Shown here: positions 1 through 9,042 of the stretch, one piece after another
Position numbering within the stretch: position 1 is the stretch's first letter
Layout of the letters: each line of letters begins with the position of its first letter
Assembly: GCF_018141425.1 (NCBI RefSeq)
Contig: NZ_CP058561.1
Location: forward strand, 4,650,001-4,714,000
Direction of reading: 5' to 3'
Length of the DNA stretch: 64,000 nucleotides
Source: Vallitalea guaymasensis
GTDB taxonomy: Bacteria > Bacillota > Clostridia > Lachnospirales > Vallitaleaceae
Made by a program: the position numbers and the translations under genes
Notes under the pieces: model-generated
Databases searched by the model: none
Seen by the model: only the letters and a program-made list of their open reading frames with translations
What the model was told of the DNA's origin: nothing

Positions 1-49
1 AAAACTAAGTATTGTGTAATGTTATTTACGGAAGGAAATGAACAGAGTA

Positions 50-946
50 ATGAATTTTAGTAATGAGCTAAAAGATAAACAGCAAGTAGTAGAAAAGATA
101 TTATTGAAATATATGCCAGAAAATGCTTCACCATATGACCATGTTGTCTATAATGCGATGAAGTACAGTCTAATGGCAAATGGAAAGAGAATACGCCCTA
201 TATTAATGATGGAGTCATATAAAATATGCGGCGGTAACAATATAAGAGAGATAGAAGCATTTATGGCGGCTATGGAAATGATTCACACATATTCTTTGAT
301 TCATGATGATTTACCTGCTATGGATAATGATGATTATAGAAGAGGTATATTGACTTGTCATAAAAAATATGGTGAAGATATAGCGATTCTAGCTGGAGAC
401 GGTCTTCTTAATAGTGCCTACGAAATAATGATTGATGCTTGCTTAAAGGATAATAAGGTCAAAGCTAAGCAAAAATTAACAGCTTGTAAAGAAATAGGAA
501 AAGCCGCAGGAGTAAAAGGAATGATTGGTGGACAAGTAGCGGATGTCATACAAAATGATATCACTATGGACGTTATCAACTATATTCATATCCATAAAAC
601 TTCTGCTATAATAGAAGCTTCTCTCACTGCTGGAGCAGTACTTGCTAATGGTAGTATGCAAAAAGTAGAGACTTTCAGAAAGATTGGTAGATGTATTGGA
701 TTAGCATTCCAGATTCAAGATGATATACTGGATATTGTTAGTACAACAGAAGAACTAGGAAAACAAGTTGGTAGTGATAATAAGAATGGTAAAAATACTT
801 ATGTAACTATAAAAGGTATTGAAGAATCAAGGCAGATAGTTAATGAATTAATTGAAAAAGCCTTAGATAGTTTAAATAGTTTTGATAGCAGTGAAAAAGA
901 ATTTTTGGAAGAATTTATTTTTTATCTGAGAAACAGAAAAAAATGA
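50..946 (+). CDS. ispA: Polyprenyl diphosphate synthase (farnesyl/geranylgeranyl type)
   Basis: This short-chain prenyltransferase condenses isopentenyl diphosphate with allylic diphosphates in the cytosol to give farnesyl (or geranylgeranyl) diphosphate. Both aspartate-rich Mg2+ sites are visible: DDLPAMDNDD near residue 83 and QDDILD near residue 223. The length of about 298 residues is normal for the family. An ATG at 38 lies only 1-2 nt after the GGAAGGA ribosome site, so the ATG at 50 is preferred; it also matches how family members begin. It leads the operon that contains the OLE RNA and dxs, so precursor supply and chain elongation are encoded together. The exact product chain length cannot be read from the sequence. 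Confidence 0.93.
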   Translation: MNFSNELKDKQQVVEKILLKYMPENASPYDHVVYNAMKYSLMANGKRIRPILMMESYKICGGNNIREIEAFMAAMEMIHTYSLIHDDLPAMDNDDYRRGILTCHKKYGEDIAILAGDGLLNSAYEIMIDACLKDNKVKAKQKLTACKEIGKAAGVKGMIGGQVADVIQNDITMDVINYIHIHKTSAIIEASLTAGAVLANGSMQKVETFRKIGRCIGLAFQIQDDILDIVSTTEELGKQVGSDNKNGKNTYVTIKGIEESRQIVNELIEKALDSLNSFDSSEKEFLEEFIFYLRNRKK

Positions 947-956
947 GGTGTATTTA

Positions 957-1400
957 GTGGAGAACTTTTATACTATTACGGAGAATAGAGTTTTATTAGC
1001 TGCAGTTATTGCTTGGTTTGTTTCACAGGGTATTAAATTCTTTACATGTCTAATAAAAACAAGGAAAATTAGAATGGATAGAATTATGGGTTCTGGGGGT
1101 ATGCCTAGTTCTCATACAGCCTCAGTCATGGCAGCTACTTTCTCAGTTGGTGAATTATTAGGATATAATAATCCTGTATTCGGAGGATTGATGATAATAT
1201 CTTTTATAGTAATGTATGATGCTGCTGGAGTCAGAATGGCAGCAGGTAAGCAAGCAAGAGCAATCAATAACATTGTTGAAGCCTTAGGGTCTTATAGATT
1301 AAAGATTGATGGACAGTTAAAAGAATTGCTTGGACATACATATATGGAAGTATTAGTTGGAGCTGCTTTAGGTATTGTAATAGCTCTTTTAATCAATTAA
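957..1400 (+). CDS. Divergent PAP2-family membrane protein (YuiD-like)
   Basis: This is a small integral membrane protein of about 147 residues resembling the divergent PAP2 (DUF212, YuiD) family, related to acid phosphatases and vanadium haloperoxidases. The conserved GGMPSSHTAS stretch near residue 47 and the YDAAGVRMAAGKQA stretch near residue 88 are family hallmarks, and hydrophobic segments flank them. A GTG at 948 falls inside the GAGGTG ribosome site, so the GTG at 957 (about 6 nt spacing) is chosen. It follows ispA by about 10 bp. A role in prenyl-phosphate or lipid phosphate handling is plausible from the neighbours but is inference. Confidence 0.85.
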   Translation: MENFYTITENRVLLAAVIAWFVSQGIKFFTCLIKTRKIRMDRIMGSGGMPSSHTASVMAATFSVGELLGYNNPVFGGLMIISFIVMYDAAGVRMAAGKQARAINNIVEALGSYRLKIDGQLKELLGHTYMEVLVGAALGIVIALLIN

Positions 1401-1469
1401 ATTTGAATATAAATGGTAATAAATGTTAAAATAAAATTATAGATTTGTAAATTTGTTAATTAATGATAC

Positions 1470-1498
1470 TTGATTTATTTTTAAATATGATATATTAT
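1470..1498 (+). promoter_or_regulatory. Candidate sigma-A promoter of the OLE RNA
   Basis: A TTGATT box (1470-1475) and a TATTAT box (1493-1498) are separated by 17 bp. Initiation about 6-8 nt downstream would begin the transcript at the 5' strand of the OLE closing stem. The site is inside the operon, so the RNA could be made both from here and by read-through from ispA. Confidence 0.45.
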
Positions 1499-1503
1499 TG
1501 GAT

Positions 1504-2099
1504 ATACTAAAGATGCAGTATCCTAGTTGGTACCATTAATCTCGAAGACGGGCCTAAAAATCCGTAAAAGGGCATATCGATGAAGTTCCTGGTGTTGGCT
1601 GGTGACGCCCAGTCGCGGGCTTATGCTGGGAGTTAAGACATAAGGGCGATCCACAATGGCATGTGGGCGTGGACCCTTTTGTCGTGGAGACCTGCGTATG
1701 TGGAAACTGTTAGATACAGTTATCTACGGCGCGGGAGTAAACCTGTCATGCGGCGAAAGCTGTGGACAGAGTAGCCTGCCTTGCGTGAAATAAAGGGAAT
1801 AGTAATTTAAGAGCAAAACTTTTGGCCAAAAGTGAAGCAGATATTGTTACTTGAAACTTTTTTTCGCTAAAGAGGCTAGGGATTAAATGGTATCACTGAG
1901 GAAAACTCCTAGGCTGTTCATTTTTTGAAGCTTATTTAGGATTACAGTGTGGTTGTAAGGTGATCTAGCGCTACTTATGGTGACATAGTAGGAATTAATT
2001 TAATGGGGAACCACTTTTTTGGCGACAAAAAAGTATTAATTCGGGAAAACCTGCTGGACTATAAGCCGCAAAATTTACTAAATTTGCTATCTTTAGTAT
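1504..2099 (+). ncRNA. ole: OLE RNA (ornate large extremophilic RNA)
   Basis: This block of about 600 nt carries no ORF, is clearly richer in G+C than its surroundings and lies between isoprenoid genes and the gene for the OLE-associated protein, exactly the known OLE context. Its 5' strand at 1504-1514 is perfectly complementary to 2089-2099, closing the whole RNA with an 11-bp helix. G+C-rich conserved stretches lie inside, for example around 1540-1640 and 1680-1790. OLE RNA is known to form a membrane ribonucleoprotein with OapA and to affect tolerance of stresses such as cold, alcohol and Mg2+; its biochemical activity is unsettled. Assignment rests on context, size and recognised sequence. 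A covariance-model search was not run. Confidence 0.93.
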
Positions 2100-2119
2100 T
2101 AATTCATGTTAATACTAAA
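2092..2119 (+). promoter_or_regulatory. Perfect hairpin at the 3' end of OLE RNA
   Basis: TTTAGTATTAA (2092-2102) and TTAATACTAAA (2109-2119) form an 11-bp perfect stem with a 6-nt loop. The left arm overlaps the 3' strand of the OLE closing helix, so the two helices exclude each other. No T-run follows, so it is not a typical intrinsic terminator. It could be a processing site or a conformational switch ahead of oapA. Confidence 0.6.
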
Positions 2120-2163
2120 TTACATAATAAAATATTTCATAAGAAAAATCGAGGTATAATAAT

Positions 2164-2745
2164 TTGAGTAAAAATAAAACTAAAGTAAAGTTTAGGAGTT
2201 TATATACACATAAAAAAATAAATACTCTTTGGATTGGGATAATAACAGTCATTACGTTAATAACAGCCATATTACTTGGATATATTGCACTAGTACTTAT
2301 GGACAATGTAAGCCTATACGGTGCTATTTTTATTGTATTAGTAATAGTATTGTTAGGTATATTTTTTGATTTGCTAGGTATTGCGGTTACTGCAGCAGAA
2401 GAGACGCCGTTTCATTCAATGGCTGCAAGTAAGGTAAGAGGGTCTAAAGAAAGTATAACTATTATTAGAAATGCTGGAGCTGTAGCTAATTTCTTTAATG
2501 ATGTAATTGGAGATATATCTGGTATTATATCAGGACTCGCCACTGGAGTCATTGTTCTCAAACTAGTAGCTAAATTTGCTATACAAGATACAATCATTAA
2601 TGTACTTCTTACTGGAGTGATTGCTGCTATTACAGTAGGGGGTAAAGCTATAGGTAAAGAAATTGCACTAAGGCACTCTAACTTGATAGTTTATAAATTA
2701 GGTGTAATTTATAGCCTGTTCAGGAAGCAAAACAAGAACAAATAA
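2164..2745 (+). CDS. oapA: OLE-associated membrane protein OapA
   Basis: This 193-residue protein has about four hydrophobic segments (near residues 18-40, 44-66, 120-140 and 150-165) and basic ends. It matches the OLE-associated protein family (BH2780-like) in size, topology and position directly after OLE RNA and before dxs. The central stretch with FFDLLGIAVTAAEETPFHSM and AASKVRGSKES is the recognisable conserved core. Family knowledge: OapA binds OLE RNA and brings it to the membrane. The start is TTG, 8 nt after a GAGGT ribosome site. The track of hydrophobic and basic residues fits RNA binding on the inner face. Its molecular function beyond RNA anchoring is not settled. Confidence 0.9.
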   Translation: MSKNKTKVKFRSLYTHKKINTLWIGIITVITLITAILLGYIALVLMDNVSLYGAIFIVLVIVLLGIFFDLLGIAVTAAEETPFHSMAASKVRGSKESITIIRNAGAVANFFNDVIGDISGIISGLATGVIVLKLVAKFAIQDTIINVLLTGVIAAITVGGKAIGKEIALRHSNLIVYKLGVIYSLFRKQNKNK

Positions 2746-2774
2746 ATTAAAGATAAGTAAAGGTGTTGAAAAAA

Positions 2775-4646
2775 GTGAACGAAATATTAGATGGGATTAG
2801 TAGCCCTAGTGATATTAAAGCTTTAGAAATAGACCAATTGAACATACTAGCAAAAGAACTTAGAGAATATCTAATAAAAGTAGTAAGTAATACAGGTGGA
2901 CATTTAAGTTCAAATTTAGGAGTAGTAGAATTAACATTAGCACTTCATTATTGCTTTAATTCACCATATGATAAATTAATATGGGATGTAGGACATCAGA
3001 CTTATATCCATAAGATGATTACTGGTAGAAAAGAAGAGATTAAGACTGTTAGAAAATTTCAAGGATTAAGTGGATTCCCAAAAAGAGCAGAAAGCGAACA
3101 TGATATATTTGAAACAGGGCATAGCTCAACATCCATTTCAGCTGCCCTTGGTTTTGCAAAAGCTAGAGAATTATTGAATGAGAATAATTATGTGGTACCT
3201 ATAATAGGTGATGGATCAATGACAGGTGGAATGGCTTTTGAAGCATTGAATAATGCTGGAAGGCTAGATTCTAATTTTATTGTGATACTCAATGATAATC
3301 AAATGTCTATTTCCAGAAACGTAGGTGGGTTATCATCTTATTTAGATACAATAAGAACAGGTACAGTATATAAAGAAATGAAAGAAGAAGTTGAGAAAGC
3401 ACTTACTAAAATTCCTAGAATAGGTAAGGAAGTTGTTAAGGTTATAAGAGACGTCAAATCTGGTATCAAACAGTTGGTCATACCTGGAATGCTATTTGAA
3501 GAATTAGGATTTACTTATCTAGGTCCAATAGATGGACATAACATATCTGCATTAATAAAAACACTCAATCAAGCTAAAAGACTAAATGAGCCAGTGCTCA
3601 TACATGTTAATACAATAAAAGGTAAAGGTTATAAGCCGGCAGAACTGAATCCTACCAAATATCATGGAACCAAACCATTCTATATTAAGAATGGCAGACC
3701 TAAGAATTTGCCTTGTTCGGATACCTATTCAAAAGTACTTGGTGATACTCTTATTGATATAGCAGATAATAAGAAGAAAGGTATAGTAGCAATATCAGCT
3801 GCGATGCCAGAAGGTACAGGTCTTGATAAATTCGCAAGAAAATATCCTGATAAATTCATTGATGTTGGGATAGCTGAACAACATGCTGTAACTTATGCTG
3901 CAGGACTTGCAGCTAGTGGCATTAAACCTGTAGTAGCTTTATACTCATCATTCTTACAGAGAGCTTATGACCAGATTATACATGATGTCTGTATGCAGCG
4001 CCTACCAGTAGTATTTGCAATTGATAGAGCAGGTTTGGTAGGTGAGGATGGTGAAACCCATCAAGGTATATTTGACATATCATTTTTGAGCCATATGCCC
4101 AATATGACAGTGATTGCTCCTAAAAATAAAAGTGAATTACAATCTATGATTAAATTCGCTGTAGACTATGAAGCACCTATAGCCATAAGATATCCTAAAG
4201 GTAAAGCTTCAAATGAATTAAAAGAATATAATGAAGAAATTACTTATGGAAAAAGTGAGATCATTAAAAGAGGCAGTAAAATAGCAATTATCGGTGTTGG
4301 AACCTTGACACAGACAGCATACAACGTTTCTGCTATGCTAGAAGAGAATAATATTATGTGTACACTGATTAATGCTAGATTTGTTAAGCCTATTGATAAA
4401 GAATTAATTGAAGAGATTGCAAATAACCATGATTATATATTCACTATCGAGGAAAATGTTGTTTCTGGTGGATATGGGAATAATGTTGTAAAATTTGTAT
4501 CTGATACCCAAGCTAATACAAAAGTTGTTTGTATAGGTATTGAAGATGATTTTATACAACATGGTAAAAGAGATGAATTAATAAAATTATGTAAGTTAGA
4601 TGAAGAAAGTATATATAATAGAATTATGACATACGTAAACAAGTAA
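2775..4646 (+). CDS. dxs: 1-deoxy-D-xylulose-5-phosphate synthase
   Basis: This enzyme condenses pyruvate and glyceraldehyde 3-phosphate with thiamine diphosphate, the first step of the MEP isoprenoid pathway. The thiamine/Mg2+ motif GDGSMTGG with downstream NDNQMS lies near residues 145-175, and the EQHAVTYAAGLA stretch near 370 belongs to the pyrimidine-binding domain. The length of about 623 residues is normal. GTG and TTG codons at 2763-2768 overlap the AAAGGTG ribosome site, so the GTG at 2775 (9 nt spacing) is preferred. It feeds the same pathway as ispA upstream and lies close behind oapA, as in other OLE operons. Confidence 0.96.
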   Translation: MNEILDGISSPSDIKALEIDQLNILAKELREYLIKVVSNTGGHLSSNLGVVELTLALHYCFNSPYDKLIWDVGHQTYIHKMITGRKEEIKTVRKFQGLSGFPKRAESEHDIFETGHSSTSISAALGFAKARELLNENNYVVPIIGDGSMTGGMAFEALNNAGRLDSNFIVILNDNQMSISRNVGGLSSYLDTIRTGTVYKEMKEEVEKALTKIPRIGKEVVKVIRDVKSGIKQLVIPGMLFEELGFTYLGPIDGHNISALIKTLNQAKRLNEPVLIHVNTIKGKGYKPAELNPTKYHGTKPFYIKNGRPKNLPCSDTYSKVLGDTLIDIADNKKKGIVAISAAMPEGTGLDKFARKYPDKFIDVGIAEQHAVTYAAGLAASGIKPVVALYSSFLQRAYDQIIHDVCMQRLPVVFAIDRAGLVGEDGETHQGIFDISFLSHMPNMTVIAPKNKSELQSMIKFAVDYEAPIAIRYPKGKASNELKEYNEEITYGKSEIIKRGSKIAIIGVGTLTQTAYNVSAMLEENNIMCTLINARFVKPIDKELIEEIANNHDYIFTIEENVVSGGYGNNVVKFVSDTQANTKVVCIGIEDDFIQHGKRDELIKLCKLDEESIYNRIMTYVNK

Positions 4647-4693
4647 AATATATACACTAAGAATTTGCTTTAACGGAAGGAATGTATATAATT

Positions 4694-5506
4694 ATGGTAC
4701 AAAAAGAAAGACTTGATATATTACTGTTCAATAAGGGTCTAGCTGATTCAAGAGAAAAGGCAAAATCAATTATTATGACTGGAAATGTTTTCGTAAATGG
4801 TGAAAGAGAAGATAAACCAGGTACCAAATTTGATATTAAGTCGGAAATAATTGTAAAGAAGAACCCTAATCCATATGTAAGTCGTGGAGGATTAAAGTTA
4901 GATAAAGCCGTAAAAGAATTTGGCTTGAAATTAGAGAACAAAGTATGTACTGATGTGGGAGCTTCCACAGGTGGATTCACTGATTGTATGCTTCAAAATG
5001 GTGCAAAGAAAGTATATTCAATTGATGTTGGATATGGACAATTCGCTTGGAAATTAAGACAGGATGAACGAGTTGTATGCATGGAAAAAACCAATGTTCG
5101 TTATGTCACAAAAGATATGGTGGATGACGAAATAGATTTTGTTTCCATAGATGTTTCTTTTATATCTTTAACCAAAGTATTGGAACCTGTTAAAAAATTG
5201 ATGAGTGAGAATAGTGAGATGGTTTGCCTTATAAAACCACAATTTGAAGCGGGAAGAGAGAAAGTTGGTAAAAAAGGTGTTGTAAGGGATAGAGCTGTTC
5301 ACGAAGAAGTTATTGAGAAAATTATGAAATATGTTTTGTCAATAGATTTCTCCATAAAAGATTTAAGTTTTTCTCCAATAAAAGGTCCAGAAGGAAATAT
5401 AGAGTATTTACTTTACCTGACTACTGAAGGACAATCAACAATGGATGATGAAGAAATTATTAGTATTGTGAAAACAGTAGTTGATAAAGCTCACGAAAAA
5501 TTATAA
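4694..5506 (+). CDS. tlyA: TlyA-family rRNA 2'-O-methyltransferase
   Basis: This protein of about 270 residues has an N-terminal S4 RNA-binding domain (residues 1-60; RLDILLFNKGLADSREKAK) followed by an FtsJ-like SAM-dependent methyltransferase domain with a DVGASTGGFTD motif near residue 83 and a DVSFISL strand. TlyA enzymes 2'-O-methylate cytidines of 16S and 23S rRNA; older annotations call them hemolysins. An ATG at 4682 lies directly on the GGAAGG site, so the ATG at 4694 is preferred and fits the usual N-terminus. It sits in the usual dxs-tlyA-nadK-argR-recN order. Confidence 0.92.
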   Translation: MVQKERLDILLFNKGLADSREKAKSIIMTGNVFVNGEREDKPGTKFDIKSEIIVKKNPNPYVSRGGLKLDKAVKEFGLKLENKVCTDVGASTGGFTDCMLQNGAKKVYSIDVGYGQFAWKLRQDERVVCMEKTNVRYVTKDMVDDEIDFVSIDVSFISLTKVLEPVKKLMSENSEMVCLIKPQFEAGREKVGKKGVVRDRAVHEEVIEKIMKYVLSIDFSIKDLSFSPIKGPEGNIEYLLYLTTEGQSTMDDEEIISIVKTVVDKAHEKL

Positions 5507-5598
5507 AATATAAATGTGCCATTATTTAGGAAATGAACATGAGATTCTTATAGAATTCTGTAAAATAAGTATTTCCTGAATTATAGAAGGATGGTTTT

Positions 5599-6462
5599 AT
5601 GAATAAATTTGTAATAATACCTAATCTGACCAAGGATAAAAAACTAGAAACAACAAAGTTAATTGTTGATTGGTTAGAAAAAAATGACTGTAAGATATGT
5701 TTGCCAGCACAAATAGCTAATTATATCAATAAGCAGCAATATAGCTGTTCAGAAAGTGACATGTATAATAATGCTGATTGTGCTATTGTATTAGGAGGAG
5801 ACGGAACGATTCTTAATGCAGCGAGAAATCTGATCAAATATGATTTGCCTATACTTGGTGTTAATCTAGGTAATCTAGGTTTTTTGGCTGAGGTAGAAAA
5901 AAAAGATGCATTAAGTACTTTGTCAAAGATCATTAAAGGTGATTATTATGTCCAAAGAAGAATGATGTTGGATGTAAAAAGATTAATTAATGATAAAGAA
6001 GATTTAATAGGAGTTGCATTAAATGACATTGTAATAGCTAGAACGTCTATATCTAGAATGATGAAATACAGTATTTATGTTAATGATGGACATGTTAACA
6101 ATTATTCTGCAGACGGTATAATAGTTTCCACGCCTACAGGCTCAACAGCATATAATTTGTCTGCTGGAGGTCCTATATTGGACCCTAAGAATGAAATGAT
6201 GGTCATAACACCTATATGCCCTCATACATTGATGTCAAGAAGTATTGTACTTTCAAAAAACGATGTAGTTAAGATATCACTAGAAAACAACAGAAAGAGC
6301 TGGAATGACGATACTATGATTACCATTGATGGTCAAGAGAGTTTTAACATAGACCAAAAAGATAAAATTATAATATCTAACTCTTATAAAAGTGCTAAAC
6401 TAATTACATGTAATAAAAATGGATTTTATACGATTCTAAAAAAGAAATTAGGTAATTGCTAA
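5599..6462 (+). CDS. nadK: NAD kinase
   Basis: This 287-residue enzyme phosphorylates NAD to NADP. The ATP/NAD-binding GGDGTILNAARN motif lies near residue 68, and the glycine-rich TPTGSTAYNLSAGGPI motif near residue 177. Length and motif spacing match bacterial NadK. An ATG follows a GAAGGA ribosome site. NADPH is needed by the MEP pathway reductoisomerase, so its place in this operon makes metabolic sense, though this order is also simply conserved in Firmicutes. Confidence 0.96.
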   Translation: MNKFVIIPNLTKDKKLETTKLIVDWLEKNDCKICLPAQIANYINKQQYSCSESDMYNNADCAIVLGGDGTILNAARNLIKYDLPILGVNLGNLGFLAEVEKKDALSTLSKIIKGDYYVQRRMMLDVKRLINDKEDLIGVALNDIVIARTSISRMMKYSIYVNDGHVNNYSADGIIVSTPTGSTAYNLSAGGPILDPKNEMMVITPICPHTLMSRSIVLSKNDVVKISLENNRKSWNDDTMITIDGQESFNIDQKDKIIISNSYKSAKLITCNKNGFYTILKKKLGNC

Positions 6463-6541
6463 CTTTAGACAGCTATTATAGATTCATCTTATATTTATAG
6501 GGAAGGTATTCCTAATTATTAATGAACTAGGAGGAAAATGG

Positions 6542-7000
6542 ATGAAAATTGAACGCCAAACTAAGATTCTTCAATTAATTAATCACTATGATATTGAGAC
6601 TCAGGAAGATTTAGCAAGTAGACTTATCGAGGAAGGGTTTATAGTAACTCAAGCAACTATATCAAGAGATATCAGAGAATTAAGATTGACTAAGATTGCT
6701 ACATCAGATGGAAAACAGAAATACGTTGTATTAAAGAATAAAGAGACCAAATTAAATGAAAAATTCATAAGAGTATTCAAAGATGGTTTTTCATCTATGG
6801 ACCGGGCAGGTAACATTATTGTTTTGAAGACATTAGTTGGTATGGCTATGGCTGTAGCTGCTGCTATTGATGCACTCAATTTTGATGACATAGTGGGTTG
6901 TATAGCTGGGGATGATACTATTTTCTGTGCAGTAAGAACAGAAAACGATGCCATTAGGATTATGGAAAAAATGAACAAATTGGTTAATAATAATTTATAG
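6542..7000 (+). CDS. argR: Arginine repressor ArgR/AhrC
   Basis: This 152-residue regulator has an N-terminal winged helix (residues 1-70, with TQATISRDIRELRL as the recognition region) and a C-terminal arginine-binding/oligomerisation domain with a GDDTIF motif near residue 122. ArgR hexamers bind arginine and control arginine biosynthesis and catabolism genes. It has an AGGAGG ribosome site and lies between nadK and recN as in many Firmicutes. Confidence 0.95.
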   Translation: MKIERQTKILQLINHYDIETQEDLASRLIEEGFIVTQATISRDIRELRLTKIATSDGKQKYVVLKNKETKLNEKFIRVFKDGFSSMDRAGNIIVLKTLVGMAMAVAAAIDALNFDDIVGCIAGDDTIFCAVRTENDAIRIMEKMNKLVNNNL

Positions 7001-7053
7001 ATTCCATTGAATACGATACTATTATACTTTCTATCAAGTAGGAGGAAATTAAT

Positions 7054-8751
7054 ATGTTAATACACCTTCATGTAAAAAATTATGCGTTAATTGATGAAAT
7101 CAACGTAGATTTTGATGATAACCTAAATATATTAACTGGTGAGACAGGAGCAGGGAAATCCATTATTATTGGTTCTATTAATGCTGTTCTTGGTGGTAAA
7201 GTCAGTAAGGATATGATAAGGACTGGTTGCGATAGCGCATTAATTGAACTTTTGTTCTATGTGGATAATAATGTTGTTTTAAGCAAATTACATGAATACG
7301 ATATTAACATGGATAATAACAAAGAACTCCTAATAACCAGGAAAATAAATATTAATGGTAGAAGTGTCTTTAGAATGAATGGACAAGTTGTTACTACATC
7401 CATAGTAAAGGATATTTCTACTAAGCTTATTGATATACATGGCCAACATGAACATCAATCTTTACTAAATAAGAAGAATCATCTTTCATTATTAGATACT
7501 TTTTGCGGTGTAGATGTTTTAGAGTTAAAAGAAAAACTCAGGGAAAAGTATGCTTATTACATGGAACTCAGTAGTAAGATCGATCATTTCATGCTTGATG
7601 AACACACTAGAAAAAAAGAAATATCTTTTTTGGAATATGAAATAAATGAGATAACATCAGCTAACCTGATAATTGGTGAAGATGAGAAACTCAAGGAAGA
7701 ATACACTTTACTCTCAAATGGTAAAAAGATTATTAAGTCCATGTCAGAAATACATACTTATGTTAATGGAGACAGTACCAATATGACAGGTGCAATAGAC
7801 CAGATTGGGCAAGCTGTAAGGCTACTGTCTGGAATAAAAACACTGGATAAAAATATAATGAACATGGAAGAACAGATTTCAAACATTGAGATTATGTTAA
7901 GTGATTTCAATAGAGATATAAACGACTATATAAGTAGTTTTGAACTGGATGAATCAAGATATTTTGAGATTGAAGATCGAATAGATTTAATTAATAATTT
8001 AAAAATGAAATATGGAGATACTATAGAAGAGATATTAAAATATAAAGAAGAAAAAGAAAAATATCTAGAAGAATTAATCAATCATGAAGAACATTTGAAT
8101 CAGATAAATAAAGAAATAAACACACTAAAAAATGAAATTGAAGTTTATTGTGGTGACTTAACAAGAATTAGAAAAGAAAAAGCTAAACATATCAGTAAAC
8201 TGATTGTAAATGCATTAAGGCACATTAATCTGTTGAACACTAATTTTATTATTGAAGTCAACAGAGCTAACAAATTTAATTCAAATGGATGGGATGAAAT
8301 TGAGTTTTTAATTTCAACTAATGTGGGAGAACCATTAAAATCACTTAGTAAAGTAGCATCAGGAGGAGAGTTGTCAAGAATTATGCTGGCTATCAAATCA
8401 GTTCTAGCTGGTAGTGACGATATTGAATCATTGATTTTTGATGAAATCGATACTGGTATTAGTGGAAAAACTGCAGGACTGGTTGCAGAAAAACTTGTAC
8501 AGATTTCAAAAGAACATCAAGTCATCTGTATAACCCATTTGGCTCAAATAGCTGCTATGGGAGATGCTCACTTCATTATTCAGAAGAAAGTTAAAGATAA
8601 TGTTACACATACTTTAATAAATAAATTAGATAAAGAAAGTTCTATCAATGAATTAGCAAGACTGCTTGGCGGCATAAAAATAACTGATGCTGTTATTGCA
8701 AATGCAAAAGAAATGAAGGACTACGCAGAAGAAGTTAAAAAAATTCAATAA
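7054..8751 (+). CDS. recN: DNA repair protein RecN
   Basis: This SMC-like ATPase of 565 residues acts early in double-strand break repair. The Walker A site GETGAGKS is at residues 29-36, a central coiled-coil region spans roughly 160-380, and the ABC signature ASGGELSRIMLAIK lies near residue 434, followed by the Walker B stretch LIFDEIDTGISG. Length is normal. It has an AGGAGG ribosome site and ends the first transcription unit, being followed by a terminator. Confidence 0.95.
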   Translation: MLIHLHVKNYALIDEINVDFDDNLNILTGETGAGKSIIIGSINAVLGGKVSKDMIRTGCDSALIELLFYVDNNVVLSKLHEYDINMDNNKELLITRKININGRSVFRMNGQVVTTSIVKDISTKLIDIHGQHEHQSLLNKKNHLSLLDTFCGVDVLELKEKLREKYAYYMELSSKIDHFMLDEHTRKKEISFLEYEINEITSANLIIGEDEKLKEEYTLLSNGKKIIKSMSEIHTYVNGDSTNMTGAIDQIGQAVRLLSGIKTLDKNIMNMEEQISNIEIMLSDFNRDINDYISSFELDESRYFEIEDRIDLINNLKMKYGDTIEEILKYKEEKEKYLEELINHEEHLNQINKEINTLKNEIEVYCGDLTRIRKEKAKHISKLIVNALRHINLLNTNFIIEVNRANKFNSNGWDEIEFLISTNVGEPLKSLSKVASGGELSRIMLAIKSVLAGSDDIESLIFDEIDTGISGKTAGLVAEKLVQISKEHQVICITHLAQIAAMGDAHFIIQKKVKDNVTHTLINKLDKESSINELARLLGGIKITDAVIANAKEMKDYAEEVKKIQ

Positions 8752-8815
8752 AAAGTTTAAAAAGGTTTAGTTCAACTTACATAATAAATAAAAACTCATT
8801 ATTATACATAACCTA

Positions 8816-8841
8816 ATCAAGAATCTAATTCTTGATTTTTT
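8816..8841 (+). terminator. Intrinsic terminator after recN
   Basis: ATCAAGAAT (8816-8824) and ATTCTTGAT (8828-8836) form a 9-bp stem with a 3-nt loop, followed by six T residues. It separates the OLE/recN operon from spoIVB. The rest of the 290-bp gap up to 9042 shows no gene; a sigma-G/F-type promoter for spoIVB could not be placed with confidence. Confidence 0.8.
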
Positions 8842-9042
8842 CATGTTTATACGTTATTACAGCATATTTGTATAAAGAATGATTATTATTAAGAGAAATT
8901 CTGGTTTATTTGTATAGTCAATAATTTCATATATTGATTCTATTTACTAGCATAATAAAATTTGCGTAAGGGAATTTTAATAGTACACAAATAATGAGAA
9001 GTATTAAAATCCCCAAAAGAATAGTAAATAGGATGTGAAATA

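Noticed and set aside
476-661. Minus-strand ORF inside ispA
   Set aside because: It lies opposite a clear enzyme gene, has no ribosome site and shows no domain, so it is an ORF shadow.
2763-2774. GTG/TTG start of dxs at 2763-2768
   Set aside because: These codons coincide with the ribosome site AAAGGTG; the GTG at 2775 has proper spacing.
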